A stretch of 64,000 nucleotides of DNA from Mycolicibacterium moriokaense (GCF_003201655.1 NZ_QJJU01000008.1:124001-188000), one strand, 5' to 3'. Positions 21,028 through 30,008 are shown, numbered from the stretch's first letter. Translations and numbers: made by a program. Notes: generated by a model not told the origin, from the letters alone.

Positions 21028-22452
21028 TCAGGTCGCGGGCACGGGTGCGGCGGTACGGCCGATTTCTTCGCCGGCGCCGGCGCGGACGGTCTGGATCCTC
21101 AGGAACACGGCCCATGTGACTATGGCGCAGATCACATAGAAGGCCATGAACACCCAGAACGCGCTCGTCGCCGACTTCGCCGCGCTGACGTACGAGGCGC
21201 GCAACACGACGTTGATGAACACGCCACCGAGGGCCCCGATCGCGCCGGCGAAGCCGATTAGCGCGCCAGACATGCTGCGCGACCACGCGGCCTTCTCGTC
21301 TCGACTCCACTCGTCGTGACCCTGCGCCTTGGCCTCGAAGATCGACGGAATCATCTTGTATGTAGAGCCATTGCCGAGGCCCGACAGGATGAACAGAAGG
21401 ATGAAGCCGACGACGTAGGCGGTCATCTGCCCGCCCGTAGGGGCCCCCTTCATTCCGTCGTCAAGGACGCCCGTGGTTACCAGGATGCCCGCCGCGAAGA
21501 TCATCGCGATGAACGTGTAGAGCGTCACCTTACCGCCGCCGATACGGTCGGACAGCTTGCCGCCGAACGGCCGGGAGATCGACCCAAGCAGCGGCCCGAT
21601 GAACGCGATCTGCGCGGCGTGCAGCGATGCTTGCGCCGCATTGTCACCGCCGGCCAGAAAGTTGATCTGCAGCACCTGACCGAAGGCGAACGAGAATCCG
21701 ATGAACGATCCGAACGTGCCGATGTAGAGAAAGCTCATCACCCAGGAGTGCTTGTAGCGCAACGCCTCTGCCATCGCGCCAAGGTTCGACCGCTGGTTGC
21801 CGAGATTGTCCATGAACAGCGCGGCGCCGAGCGCCGCGGCCGCAATCAGAACAAGGTAGATGGCGCAGACGATTTCGGGGGACTTGTTGCTTACCGTCGC
21901 GATCACCAGCAGACCCACCAACTGGATGACCGGCACGCCGATGTTGCCGCCGCCCGCATTGAGCCCCAACGCCCAGCCCTTGAGCCGCTGCGGGTAAAAC
22001 GCGTTGATGTTCGTCATCGACGAGGCGAAGTTGCCGCCGCCGAAGCCGGCGAATGCCGCCACGATCATGAACGTGGTGTAGCTCGTGTGAGGTTGCTTCA
22101 TCACGTAGAGCGTGAGGAGGGTAGGGATGAGCAACAGCAATGCGCTGACGATTGTCCAGTTGCGGCCACCGAACTTGGCGGGGGCAACCGTGTAGGGGAT
22201 CCGCATGGCCGCGCCGACCAGCGTCGGCATGGCGACGAGATAGAACTTGCCTGCGGGATCGATGTGATAGACGTTCTGCGGCATGAAGAGCACCATCACC
22301 GACCAGATCGACCAGATCGAGAAGCCGACGTGCTCGGCGAAGATCGACCAGATCAGGTTGCGTTTCGCGACTTTCTTGCCGCCCGCCTCCCAGGCCTCGA
22401 CGTCTTCGGCATCCCAGTGTTCGATGTTGCGGTCGCGCGTCAATATTGTCAT
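21028..22452 (-). CDS. narK: Nitrate/nitrite transporter, NarK/NasA-type MFS
   Basis: 474-residue major facilitator with about 12 hydrophobic segments. The nitrate signature glycine-rich segments are present: AGFGGGNFASSMTNINAFYP near 135 and GGGNIGVPVIQ near 167, plus a second-half equivalent (GFILLFILSGLGNGSTYKM near 360). It should bring nitrate in or exchange nitrate for nitrite. The ATG start is preceded by GGGGAGG. It is divergent from the nirB operon and shares a control region with a GlnR-type box. nasN follows downstream. Confidence 0.95.
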   Translation of the reverse strand: MTILTRDRNIEHWDAEDVEAWEAGGKKVAKRNLIWSIFAEHVGFSIWSIWSVMVLFMPQNVYHIDPAGKFYLVAMPTLVGAAMRIPYTVAPAKFGGRNWTIVSALLLLIPTLLTLYVMKQPHTSYTTFMIVAAFAGFGGGNFASSMTNINAFYPQRLKGWALGLNAGGGNIGVPVIQLVGLLVIATVSNKSPEIVCAIYLVLIAAAALGAALFMDNLGNQRSNLGAMAEALRYKHSWVMSFLYIGTFGSFIGFSFAFGQVLQINFLAGGDNAAQASLHAAQIAFIGPLLGSISRPFGGKLSDRIGGGKVTLYTFIAMIFAAGILVTTGVLDDGMKGAPTGGQMTAYVVGFILLFILSGLGNGSTYKMIPSIFEAKAQGHDEWSRDEKAAWSRSMSGALIGFAGAIGALGGVFINVVLRASYVSAAKSATSAFWVFMAFYVICAIVTWAVFLRIQTVRAGAGEEIGRTAAPVPAT

Positions 22453-22544
22453 CAGGGCCTCCCCGGCAGCGGTTGAAATAGATGTACTGCCGCCCCGTTC
22501 CGCCTCGATTGCACTGCCGTATCGGAAGTGTCAACACCCACTCA

Positions 22545-22602
22545 CATCGGCGAAACATCCGTTGGTGCGCAATGGGACTCCTTGCGGACTCATCGGCGAA
22601 AC
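22545..22602 (+). repeat. 12-bp direct repeat in the nitrate control region
   Basis: CATCGGCGAAAC occurs at 22545-22556 and again at 22591-22602, 46 nt apart (start to start). The second copy forms the first half of the GlnR-type box, so the first may be an additional half-site for the same regulator. Confidence 0.7.
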
Positions 22603-22613
22603 GGCCGCGAAAC
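22598..22613 (+). promoter_or_regulatory. GlnR-type binding box
   Basis: GAAAC-GGCCGC-GAAAC fits the actinobacterial GlnR consensus (GAAAC separated by 6 nt, or AC-n9-AC). It lies in the divergent region between narK and the nirB operon, 25-40 nt upstream of the likely start of the small gene before nirB. GlnR activates nitrogen-assimilation genes, including nitrate and nitrite reduction, in mycobacteria under nitrogen limitation, so activation in both directions is plausible. Confidence 0.75.
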
Positions 22614-22637
22614 AATCGCACCCTAGCTTCGGTGAGG

Positions 22638-22991
22638 GTGAGCGACGGAAGCACTCCGCGATTCCTTCAGGGCCCGTTCGAGTTTGAGGGCAACGGCCTG
22701 GACAAGCCGTCGCTGATCGACGAGTCGTTGCGCTACGTCGTCCCTGCCGGTGCGGTGACGCAGCCGGTGTACTTCCGCGGCGGCAACTCCAGCAAACAGA
22801 TGATCACGGTGGTGCTGTTCCGTGACGGCAAGCCGATGCGCTACTTCCCCATTGCGGCGAAGGGCGCTACCCATGTTGCGCTGCGGGTGGTCGAAGACCT
22901 GCTCGGCGACACAGTGCTGGAGCTGCACATCGCCGCCCCGAGCGGCTGTAGGGGCACGGTGGTTGTCGACCTGGGACTGGTTGAAATCTGA
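22638..22991 (+). CDS. Small protein of unknown function coupled to nirB
   Basis: About 117 residues. I do not recognise a named family. It has no signal peptide or membrane segment. An alternating hydrophobic pattern (QMITVVLFRDGKPMRYFPI, HVALRVVEDLLGDTVLELHI, GTVVVDLGLVEI) suggests a small beta-sandwich. Its stop overlaps the nirB ATG (TGATG), so it is translated with nirB. The start is uncertain: GTG at 22632 or 22638, with TAGCTT at 22624-22629 as a possible -10 for a nearly leaderless transcript. Context points to nitrite reduction, for example assembly or partner binding; this is inference. Confidence 0.7.
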   Translation: MSDGSTPRFLQGPFEFEGNGLDKPSLIDESLRYVVPAGAVTQPVYFRGGNSSKQMITVVLFRDGKPMRYFPIAAKGATHVALRVVEDLLGDTVLELHIAAPSGCRGTVVVDLGLVEI

Positions 22992-25459
22992 TGACGCAAA
23001 AGCTGGTCGTCGTCGGCAACGGAATGGCCGGAGTGCGCGCGATCGAGGAGATCCTGCTACGCGGCGGCGGCGAGACGTTCGACATCACCGTGTTCGGGGA
23101 CGAACCGTACGGCAATTACAACCGGATTCTCTTGTCCAATGTCCTGGCGGGCAGCGACGAAGCCGACGAGATCTACCTCAATGGGCTGGACTGGTATAAC
23201 GACAACGACATCGACCTGCGCGCCGGAGTGCGTGTGGTGCGCATCGACCGGTTCGCCCGGCTCGTGCATGCCGACGACGGCTCGGTCACGCGCTACGACT
23301 ACCTGATCCTGGCCACCGGCAGCCGGTCGTTCTTCCCCCCAATGGCCGGGCTGTGGGCCGATGACAAAACGTTGACCGATGGGGTCTTCGGGTTCCGCAC
23401 CCTCGACGACTGCGTCGGCATGATCAACCAGGCGGCGCAGCGCACCAAGGCGGTGGTGATCGGTGGTGGACTGCTCGGGCTCGAGGCCGCCCGCGGCCTG
23501 CAGAGCCGGGGACTGACCGTCGACGTCGTGCACGCAGGTCCCACGCTGATGAACGCACAGCTCGACGACACAGCAGGCGCGATTCTGCGGAAATCGGTGC
23601 AGAACATCGGGATCACCGTGCACGTGGACAAACGGACCACCGAGGTGCGAACCGACGCCGACGGCAGGCTGTCGGGAATCGTGTTCTCCGACGGAGATTC
23701 GATCGACTGCGACATGTTGGTGATCGCGACGGGCATCCGCCCGAACGTCGGACTCGCACAGCGCGCAGGGCTGACTGTCGAGCGGGCGACCGTCGTCGAC
23801 GACCAGATGCGATCCATCGACGACGACAACATCTACGTCGTCGGTGAGTGCGCCCAGCACCGCGGCCAGGTGTACGGGCTGGTGGCTCCCCTATGGGAGC
23901 AGGCCACGGTGCTGGCCGACCACTTGACCGGCACCGATACGACCGCCGCGTATCACGGGTCGCGAACCGCCACCAAGCTCAAGGTCGCCGGTGTGGACGT
24001 CGCGTCGATGGGCCTGAAGGCGCCAGAGCTGGAGGACGACGAGTTCGTCCAGTACTCCGAGCCAAGGCACGGGGTGTACAAGACCATCGTCATCAGGGAC
24101 GGCAAGCTGGTCGGGGCCACGCTGCTCGGCGACGTCAGCAAGGTGTCGTTCCTGACGCAGGCGTTCGACAGCGGGCTACCGCTGCCCGACGAGCGGGTGT
24201 CGTTGATGTTCGACATCGGCACCCCCGATGTCGCGGTCGGCGTATCTGAACTGTCCGACGACGCCCAAGTGTGCAACTGCAACGGCGTGAGCAAGGCGAC
24301 GCTGGTGAGCTGCGTGCAGGGTGGCGAGATGTCGCTCACTGGGGTTATGGCCAAGACCAAGGCCGGCAAGGGCTGCGGGTCGTGCAAGGAGCTAGTGGGC
24401 CAGATCGTCGAGTGGGCGGCAGACGGAGCAGTGACCGAGGACCCATCGGCTTCGTGGTACGTGCCCGGAATCCCATATGACAAACCGACTTTGATGAGAC
24501 ACATCCGCGATCTCGAACTGCATTCGGTGTCGTCGGTGTTCTCCGCGCTGGCGCCGGACGGCCAGGAGGATGCCAACTCGAAGATGGCGCTGGCGTCACT
24601 GTTGGAGACGATGTGGGCCGACGAGTTTGTCGACGAACGTGACGCTCGGTTCATCAACGACCGCGTTCACGCCAATATTCAGCGCGACGGCACTTTCTCG
24701 GTGGTGCCGCAGATGAAAGGCGGCGTGACCAACTCGTGGCAGTTGCGCCGGATCGCCGAGGTCGCCGACAAGTACGCCATCCCGATGATCAAGCTCACCG
24801 GCGGCCAACGGATCGACCTGCTTGGCGTGCGCAAGGAGGATCTGCCCGCCGTATGGGCGGATCTGGACATGCCATCGGGTTACGCCTACGGCAAGAGCTT
24901 TCGGACCGTCAAAACCTGTGTCGGCAGCGACTTTTGCCGCTACGGCCTTGGTGATTCCACCGCACTCGGCATCGCGATCGAGGAGCGCTACCAAGGCCTG
25001 GCCAGCCCGGCCAAGATGAAACTGGCCGTCACGGGTTGTCCGCGCAACTGCGCAGAAGCGTTGTGCAAGGACCTCGGCGTCGTCGCGGTCGGCGACGGTC
25101 GGTGGGAGATATATGTCGGGGGCGCGGCGGGTGCGCACATCCGCAAGGGCGACCTTCTCGCCACCGTCGACGATCCGCAGACGGTCGTCACACTCACCGG
25201 CCGGTTCCTGCAGTACTACCGGGAGAATGCGAACTGGCTTGAGCGCACCTACAAGTTCGTTCCGCGCGTCGGGATCGACAAGATCCGCGGCATTGTTGTC
25301 GACGACGCTGACGGGATCGCCGAATACCTCGACGCGAACATGCAGAAGTCGGTCGACGCGTACCGTGATCCCTGGCAAGACGGCCGAAAACCGGTGAGTG
25401 AGGGGCAGTTCCGCACCTCGCTGCCACTCCTGCCGCTCCCCCAGGTGCCAGTGCGATGA
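22991..25459 (+). CDS. nirB: Nitrite reductase large subunit NirB
   Basis: 822-residue cytoplasmic enzyme reducing nitrite to ammonium with NAD(P)H. Domain order: FAD/NAD-binding domains (VVVGNGMAG near 5, GGGLLGLEAARGL near 158), a BFD-like [2Fe-2S] domain (CNCNGVS near 430 and GKGCGSCK near 455), the nitrite/sulfite reductase ferredoxin-like half (GQRIDLLGV near 605) and the siroheme/[4Fe-4S] cysteines TCVGSDFC near 640 and TGCPRNCAEALC near 680. All look intact. It overlaps the upstream small gene and nirD by 1 and 4 nt, forming one operon likely under GlnR. Confidence 0.97.
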   Translation: MTQKLVVVGNGMAGVRAIEEILLRGGGETFDITVFGDEPYGNYNRILLSNVLAGSDEADEIYLNGLDWYNDNDIDLRAGVRVVRIDRFARLVHADDGSVTRYDYLILATGSRSFFPPMAGLWADDKTLTDGVFGFRTLDDCVGMINQAAQRTKAVVIGGGLLGLEAARGLQSRGLTVDVVHAGPTLMNAQLDDTAGAILRKSVQNIGITVHVDKRTTEVRTDADGRLSGIVFSDGDSIDCDMLVIATGIRPNVGLAQRAGLTVERATVVDDQMRSIDDDNIYVVGECAQHRGQVYGLVAPLWEQATVLADHLTGTDTTAAYHGSRTATKLKVAGVDVASMGLKAPELEDDEFVQYSEPRHGVYKTIVIRDGKLVGATLLGDVSKVSFLTQAFDSGLPLPDERVSLMFDIGTPDVAVGVSELSDDAQVCNCNGVSKATLVSCVQGGEMSLTGVMAKTKAGKGCGSCKELVGQIVEWAADGAVTEDPSASWYVPGIPYDKPTLMRHIRDLELHSVSSVFSALAPDGQEDANSKMALASLLETMWADEFVDERDARFINDRVHANIQRDGTFSVVPQMKGGVTNSWQLRRIAEVADKYAIPMIKLTGGQRIDLLGVRKEDLPAVWADLDMPSGYAYGKSFRTVKTCVGSDFCRYGLGDSTALGIAIEERYQGLASPAKMKLAVTGCPRNCAEALCKDLGVVAVGDGRWEIYVGGAAGAHIRKGDLLATVDDPQTVVTLTGRFLQYYRENANWLERTYKFVPRVGIDKIRGIVVDDADGIAEYLDANMQKSVDAYRDPWQDGRKPVSEGQFRTSLPLLPLPQVPVR

Positions 25460-25767
25460 CCGACGTCGTGATCGGGTCGGTCGAAGAGATCCCGGTCGGC
25501 GAGGGCCGCACGTTCGCCGTCGACGGCAAGCAGATCGCGGTGTTCCGGCTGCGGGACGGCTCGCTGCGTGCCATCGACGCGGTGTGCCCGCACAAGGGCG
25601 GGCCACTGGCAGACGGGCTGTCCGACGACCGGGTCGTGGTGTGCCCGCTGCACGGCTACACGTTCGACATGGGCACAGGAATCGAGGCGGGCGGTGCCGA
25701 CATTTCGGTACGCAGCTACGCGGTGTCAGCGGTTGACGGGACCATCCGGATCAGTCGGCCGGCTTGA
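25456..25767 (+). CDS. nirD: Nitrite reductase small subunit NirD
   Basis: 103 residues with a Rieske-type [2Fe-2S] fold. Both cluster motifs are present: CPHKGGPL near 42 and CPLHGYTFD near 61 (CxH and CxxH), so the cluster is likely bound. It partners NirB. The ATG overlaps the nirB stop by 4 nt. Its 3' end overlaps a minus-strand universal-stress-protein remnant by 17 nt. Confidence 0.96.
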   Translation: MTDVVIGSVEEIPVGEGRTFAVDGKQIAVFRLRDGSLRAIDAVCPHKGGPLADGLSDDRVVVCPLHGYTFDMGTGIEAGGADISVRSYAVSAVDGTIRISRPA

Positions 25768-25859
25768 CCGCAAGCACTGGCTTGGGGCACTCGAGCAGCA
25801 ACTGCTGCGAAACGCTGCCGAGCAGCAGCTTTCCCACCGGGGTGCGGTGCCGGATGAAT
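25751..25859 (-). pseudogene. C-terminal remnant of a universal stress protein gene
   Basis: The minus strand reads HRTPVGKLLLGSVSQQLLL followed by ECPKPVLAVKPAD and a stop, which is the typical end of a UspA-family domain. The rest of the gene is absent: just upstream (from 25860) the sequence switches to the end of the HNH gene, in another frame. No start codon or N-terminal Usp part is seen within several kilobases. It is therefore a 5'-deleted remnant, probably lost when the HNH gene arrived. Confidence 0.8.
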
Positions 25860-27146
25860 CTAGGCGGCGTGTAGGTCGGTGAGGGCGATGCCGATTCTGA
25901 GTTCGACTTCGCTGACCGCGACCAGTGGCGCTCCGGGCAGTGGTGGCGCGGTTGAGCGATACCGCGCACCAGTGGGCGTGACGAATTCGGCTGTGTGCAC
26001 ACCGTTTTCCTCACCCGCGGCGACCCGCCAGCCCGGTGCTTCCTTGGTGTAGTTGCACCGTTCACACTCACCCAACCCATTGCCGGCACTGGTCGGCCCA
26101 CCCCGGTTGCGCGGTGTCGCGTGATCACGATGCCGAATCGGGGCATCACAATACGGTGTGCGACACGTCCGATCCCGCACCCCGATAAAACCAGCTAAAC
26201 CCTTGGGGAAGAACCGCGACCGCGACTCCATCGCCACCAACGATCCGCTCTTGGGCTCCCGATATAGCCGCCGCAGCGTGGCCAACGACCGCTCATCAAC
26301 CACCGCATCACGCACCAGGCGCTGGGCCACCAACGCCGGAATCGGCCCATAACCCTCCAGCACCGCAGGCGCGTTGTCCTGCCCCCACAACGCCTGATCC
26401 GACATCACCAGATTCAGCGCCACATGCTCGGGTTCCTCGGCGGGATGTCCGGTCACCCGCTCCACCAACGTGTCGGCCATCACCTGTCCCCGCGAACGAT
26501 CATCAAAGGTGGTATCGGCGGAACGCTTGAGCGCCGCATACACGCCTACCCCCTGGGCCACCGGCAACAGCGCGGTCACATACGTCATGCAGTCCGGCGC
26601 GGGCCGGATCGTCACGGTGCGGTCGGCCTCGGCCTTGGCTGCCCGATCCACCACCGCTTGGGCATCCAGTCGCGCGGCGATCTCCTTGGCCGCCGCAACG
26701 ATCCGCCCATCCCCCATGCCGTCGAACCTGCTGACGTCGCCGCACAGTTCGGCATCCAGCACCCGCCGGTCGTCGGCAGAAAGGCAGGCCGATTCGCGTG
26801 CGATCAATGTGGCCCGCCACTCCGACAACGCACCACACTCCAGGGCGGCCAACGTGTGCGGCATCTCGTGCACCAAGGCCTTGCCGAGGCCAAGGTGCCG
26901 TCCGCCCCGGGCAGGCGAATCCCGCCGCGCCAACGCCACCTCGCCGGCCACCCCACGGCCCAGCTTCGCAGTGGGCACCCCGGCAGCGGCCTCCCCGGCT
27001 CGGCGTTTCTCATCCAACGCCGCAGCCGCCCGCGCCTGACCGGCCGCCGCGGCCGACTTCACCCGCTCCAACCACGCGATCTGCTCAACCAGGGCCGCCT
27101 CATCGGCATGCGGATCCACCGCCGCCAGCACCTCGGGATCGAACAT
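25860..27146 (-). CDS. HNH endonuclease domain protein, 13E12 repeat/DUF222 family
   Basis: 428 residues. The N-terminal part is an Ala/Arg-rich DUF222 region. The C-terminus carries an HNH nuclease motif: RDRTCRTPYCDAPIRHRDH near 315-335, then GNGLGECERCNYTKEAPGW, with cysteine pairs for a structural zinc. Members are multicopy in mycobacteria (13E12 repeats) and several are LexA-regulated; their biological role is unclear. The start MFDPEV lies under an SOS-like box, with TATATT just upstream, giving a nearly leaderless mRNA. It abuts a truncated Usp gene, consistent with insertion. Confidence 0.88.
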   Translation of the reverse strand: MFDPEVLAAVDPHADEAALVEQIAWLERVKSAAAAGQARAAAALDEKRRAGEAAAGVPTAKLGRGVAGEVALARRDSPARGGRHLGLGKALVHEMPHTLAALECGALSEWRATLIARESACLSADDRRVLDAELCGDVSRFDGMGDGRIVAAAKEIAARLDAQAVVDRAAKAEADRTVTIRPAPDCMTYVTALLPVAQGVGVYAALKRSADTTFDDRSRGQVMADTLVERVTGHPAEEPEHVALNLVMSDQALWGQDNAPAVLEGYGPIPALVAQRLVRDAVVDERSLATLRRLYREPKSGSLVAMESRSRFFPKGLAGFIGVRDRTCRTPYCDAPIRHRDHATPRNRGGPTSAGNGLGECERCNYTKEAPGWRVAAGEENGVHTAEFVTPTGARYRSTAPPLPGAPLVAVSEVELRIGIALTDLHAA

Positions 27147-27154
27147 ACATTCGA
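27139..27154 (-). promoter_or_regulatory. LexA/SOS-like box at the HNH gene start
   Basis: TCGAAC-ATAC-ATTCGA matches the mycobacterial SOS box TCGAAC-n4-GTTCGA with one mismatch. It covers the HNH start codon (27144-27146). A TATATT -10-like element lies immediately upstream on the minus strand. LexA binding here would block transcription until DNA damage. Confidence 0.7.
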
Positions 27155-27245
27155 ATATAGATGGACCCTCCGACAAATACTGTCGCCTGTGGCCTGCCAG
27201 TCGAGTTCGACTGCGGCTGATAGTCACGCTCTGCCAAGATCGGGC

Positions 27246-28478
27246 ATGCCCGCCGTCCGGCGCCTGCTTGCTGCGCTCTGCGTCCCAGTCCTGATCAGCG
27301 GCTGCGTGCCCGGTGCATTGCCCACCCAGTCTCCGACCTCAACAACCACGAACCCCAAAGCGGACGCGGTGATGCGCATCGTGCGCGACATCATGGCGCA
27401 GGCCCATCTGAAGGCCGTCATCGTGCGAGTGACGGTAGACGGCAAGGAGGTCGTCACCCAGGCCGTCGGCGAGTCGATGACAGGTATTCCCGCGGCCACC
27501 AACATGCATTTCCGCAACGGTGCCGTCGCCATCTCATACGTATCCACGCTGCTGCTGCAGCTCGTTGACGAGAAGAAGGTGAGCCTCGACGACAAGCTGT
27601 CGAAATGGCTGCCAGAGGTGCCGCACGCCGATCGCGTCACGCTGGGCCAGCTCGCGCAGATGACGTCCGGTTACGTCGACTATGTGATCGGCAACACCGC
27701 GATGAACAACGCGCTGTACGCGAACCCGTTCCGGCGCTGGACGGTACCCGAGATGCTGCACTTCGCCGTCGATCAGCCGCTGCTCTACGAGCCAGGGACC
27801 AACTGGAACTACGCCCACACCAACTATGTGCTGCTCGGCCTGGCACTCGAGAAGGCCACCGGCCAGGAGATGTCGAAGCTGTTGTCGGACAAGATCCTTC
27901 GGCCGCTTGGGCTGACCAACACGGCCAACTCGCTGACTCCCGAAATCCCGTCGCCGGTCCTTCACGCGTTCAGCTCTGAGCGCCGTGCTGCGCTCAAGAT
28001 CCCCTCCGGCACACCGTTTTACGAGGAATCGACGTTCTGGGATCCATCCTGGACCATCACCCACGGCGCCATACAGACGACCAACATCTATGACATGGAG
28101 GCGACCGCGGTCGGCATCGGTTCGGGCAAGCTGCTCACAGCCGACTCGTACAAGAAGATGGTGTCCACCGACCTGCGCGGCAAGACCCACAAGCAACCCG
28201 GCTGCACCACGTGCGATGAGATGACCGACGCCTACACCTACGGAATGGGCATCGTCATTTCCGGCCACTGGCTGATACAGAACCCCCTGTTCGGCGGGTA
28301 CGGCGCAATCGAGGGTTACCTCCCGTCACAGAAGATCGCGATCGCCGCCGCTGTCACATTCGCACCCGAGGCCTTCGACGGTCAGGGCGACTACAGCAAC
28401 GCAGCAGACCCGCTGTTCCGCAAGATCGCTGCCGAACTCGCCCCCGACGATGCGCCACCTATGCCGCCACCGAAATAA
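27246..28478 (+). CDS. Beta-lactamase-fold lipoprotein lacking the SxxK motif
   Basis: 410 residues. The signal peptide ends in lipobox LISGC (cysteine near residue 20). The rest is a serine beta-lactamase/D-Ala-D-Ala carboxypeptidase fold: LVDEKKVSLDDKLSKWLPEV near 105, then LAQMTSGYVDY, NYAHTNYVLLGLALEKATG and IEGYLPSQKIAIA. At the nucleophile position, where families read GSVTK, this protein reads GAVAI (residues ~87-91), losing both the serine and the lysine. The YxN motif reads YAH. It is likely a non-hydrolytic binding protein or uses other residues. The ATG at 27246 was chosen; the open frame further upstream is the HNH gene's shadow. Confidence 0.88.
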   Translation: MPAVRRLLAALCVPVLISGCVPGALPTQSPTSTTTNPKADAVMRIVRDIMAQAHLKAVIVRVTVDGKEVVTQAVGESMTGIPAATNMHFRNGAVAISYVSTLLLQLVDEKKVSLDDKLSKWLPEVPHADRVTLGQLAQMTSGYVDYVIGNTAMNNALYANPFRRWTVPEMLHFAVDQPLLYEPGTNWNYAHTNYVLLGLALEKATGQEMSKLLSDKILRPLGLTNTANSLTPEIPSPVLHAFSSERRAALKIPSGTPFYEESTFWDPSWTITHGAIQTTNIYDMEATAVGIGSGKLLTADSYKKMVSTDLRGKTHKQPGCTTCDEMTDAYTYGMGIVISGHWLIQNPLFGGYGAIEGYLPSQKIAIAAAVTFAPEAFDGQGDYSNAADPLFRKIAAELAPDDAPPMPPPK

Positions 28479-28485
28479 TGTCCGG

Positions 28486-29211
28486 GTGGCGCCCAAGGTT
28501 CTGTTCATCTATAACGAGCATCTAGCGACCGAAGCCCTGTTGGGCGAAGCGTTCGCCGAACAAGGCTTCGACATCGACACCTTCGAAGTCGTCCCTGCCG
28601 AACGCGTCGACGACCCGGCCGTCGACGTGACGTTTCCCGACCCCGTTGGGTACGACGCAATCGTCCCGCTCGGGGCACGCTGGCCCGTGTACGACGTCCC
28701 GCTGCGCGAGACCTGGGTGGGCAGCGAAACCCAGCTAGTGCGCGACGCCGCCGACGCGGGGGTCCCACTGCTCGGAGTGTGCTTCGGCGGTCAACTCCTT
28801 GCCCAAGCGTTCGGCGGAACCGTGGCGCGGTCAACCGTCCCGGAGATCGGTTGGTACGAGGTCGAAAGCGACCACCCCGACCTGGTGCCCGGCGGGCGCT
28901 GGTTTCAGTGGCATTTCGACCGGTGGACGCTGCCGCCGGGCGCAACCGAGATCGCCAGAACGGCGAACTCGTCTCAAGCGTTCGTGCTCGGCCGCGCATT
29001 GGCCCTGCAGTTCCACCCGGAGATCGACCGCGCCCTGCTTGAGTTGTGGCTTGCCGAGGATCGCGACGGCGAAGTCGCAGGCGCCGGACTCAGCCACGAC
29101 GAATTACGTCAGCGCACAACCGAACTCACGGACGACGCCGCGAAAAGAATCCGTGGCTTGGTGCGCGGATTCCTGACGCACGTGGCCCGTCAACCGTGTC
29201 CGAGTTCGTGA
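28486..29211 (+). CDS. Class I glutamine amidotransferase-like protein
   Basis: About 241 residues of the GATase1 fold related to the GMP-synthase glutaminase domain. The nucleophile elbow [15 protein letters not shown] is near residue 93-107 and the catalytic His/Glu motif LQFHPEI near 175, so the triad looks intact. No synthetase domain is attached, so the acceptor is unknown; stand-alone members are often gamma-glutamyl hydrolases or amide transfer subunits. The GTG at 28486 gives the family start; no clear Shine-Dalgarno. It lies 7 nt after the lipoprotein gene, likely co-transcribed. Confidence 0.85.
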   Translation: MAPKVLFIYNEHLATEALLGEAFAEQGFDIDTFEVVPAERVDDPAVDVTFPDPVGYDAIVPLGARWPVYDVPLRETWVGSETQLVRDAADAGVPLLGVCFGGQLLAQAFGGTVARSTVPEIGWYEVESDHPDLVPGGRWFQWHFDRWTLPPGATEIARTANSSQAFVLGRALALQFHPEIDRALLELWLAEDRDGEVAGAGLSHDELRQRTTELTDDAAKRIRGLVRGFLTHVARQPCPSS

Positions 29212-29303
29212 GCCAACGCAGCCGTGATCGTTATTCGATGCCCATGATTGTGGGTACCCGGTCGATACCGATGTCAGAGCACACCTGCCGTCGTACTCTG
29301 AAT

Positions 29304-30008
29304 ATGTCACCGACAGTGAAAAAGATCGCGATGAGCGGATGGAGCGGGCTCGCCCGTCGAAATGCGAGGCTGATCTTCCGGGACCGCCGAGACGCCGGCC
29401 AAGTCCTGGCTGAAGAGTTGGCGTCCTACCGCGGCAGAGACAACCTGTTGGTGCTCGGCCTTGCGCGTGGCGGCGTGCCCGTCGGGTGGGAGGTCGCGTC
29501 GTTTCTGCGGGCACCGCTTGACGTGTTCCTGGTGCGAAAGCTCGGCGTGCCGCAATGGCGGGAACTCGCGATGGGCGCAATCGCCACCGGCGGCGGGATG
29601 GTCGTCAACGACAACTTGGTGCGCAATCTCGGCATCAGCGACGAACAGTTGCAGGCCACGATCGCCCGCGAAACGGAGGAACTCCATCGCCGCGAGAGCG
29701 CCTACCGGGGCGAGCGCGCCCCAGTGGACATCTCAGGCAACACGGTGATTCTCGTCGACGACGGGATCGCCACGGGTGCCAGCATGCTGGCAGCGGTGCG
29801 TGCGGTGCGGGCCGCCAACCCGGCCAAGGTCGTGGTGGCGGTGCCGGTCGGACCGGAGTCGGCGTGCAAGCAGCTGGGCGAGGAAGCCGACGACGTGGTG
29901 TGCGCAACGATGCCGCCCGGATTCGAGGCCGTTGGCCAGGTATTCGAGGACTTTCACCAGGTCACCGACGACGAGGTACGTGAATTGCTGGCTACGCCAA
30001 CGGTTTAA
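29304..30008 (+). CDS. Phosphoribosyltransferase family protein (Rv2143-like)
   Basis: About 234 residues. A type I PRTase fold with the PRPP-binding loop [14 protein letters not shown] near residue 150 and an N-terminal [13 protein letters not shown] near 55. Substrate base unknown. The ATG at 29304 is used; ATG at 29331 (nine codons later) is a good alternative, matching the start of the conserved part. The 3' end overlaps the convergent membrane protein gene by 4 nt. The position fits Rv2143 beside Rv2144c and wag31. Confidence 0.85.
   Translation: MSPTVKKIAMSGWSGLARRNARLIFRDRRDAGQVLAEELASYRGRDNLLVLGLARGGVPVGWEVASFLRAPLDVFLVRKLGVPQWRELAMGAIATGGGMVVNDNLVRNLGISDEQLQATIARETEELHRRESAYRGERAPVDISGNTVILVDDGIATGASMLAAVRAVRAANPAKVVVAVPVGPESACKQLGEEADDVVCATMPPGFEAVGQVFEDFHQVTDDEVRELLATPTV

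Noticed and set aside
26424..27245. Extension of the beta-lactamase-fold lipoprotein upstream to 26424
   Set aside because: This stretch is antisense to the HNH gene. A proper signal peptide and lipobox begin at the ATG at 27246.
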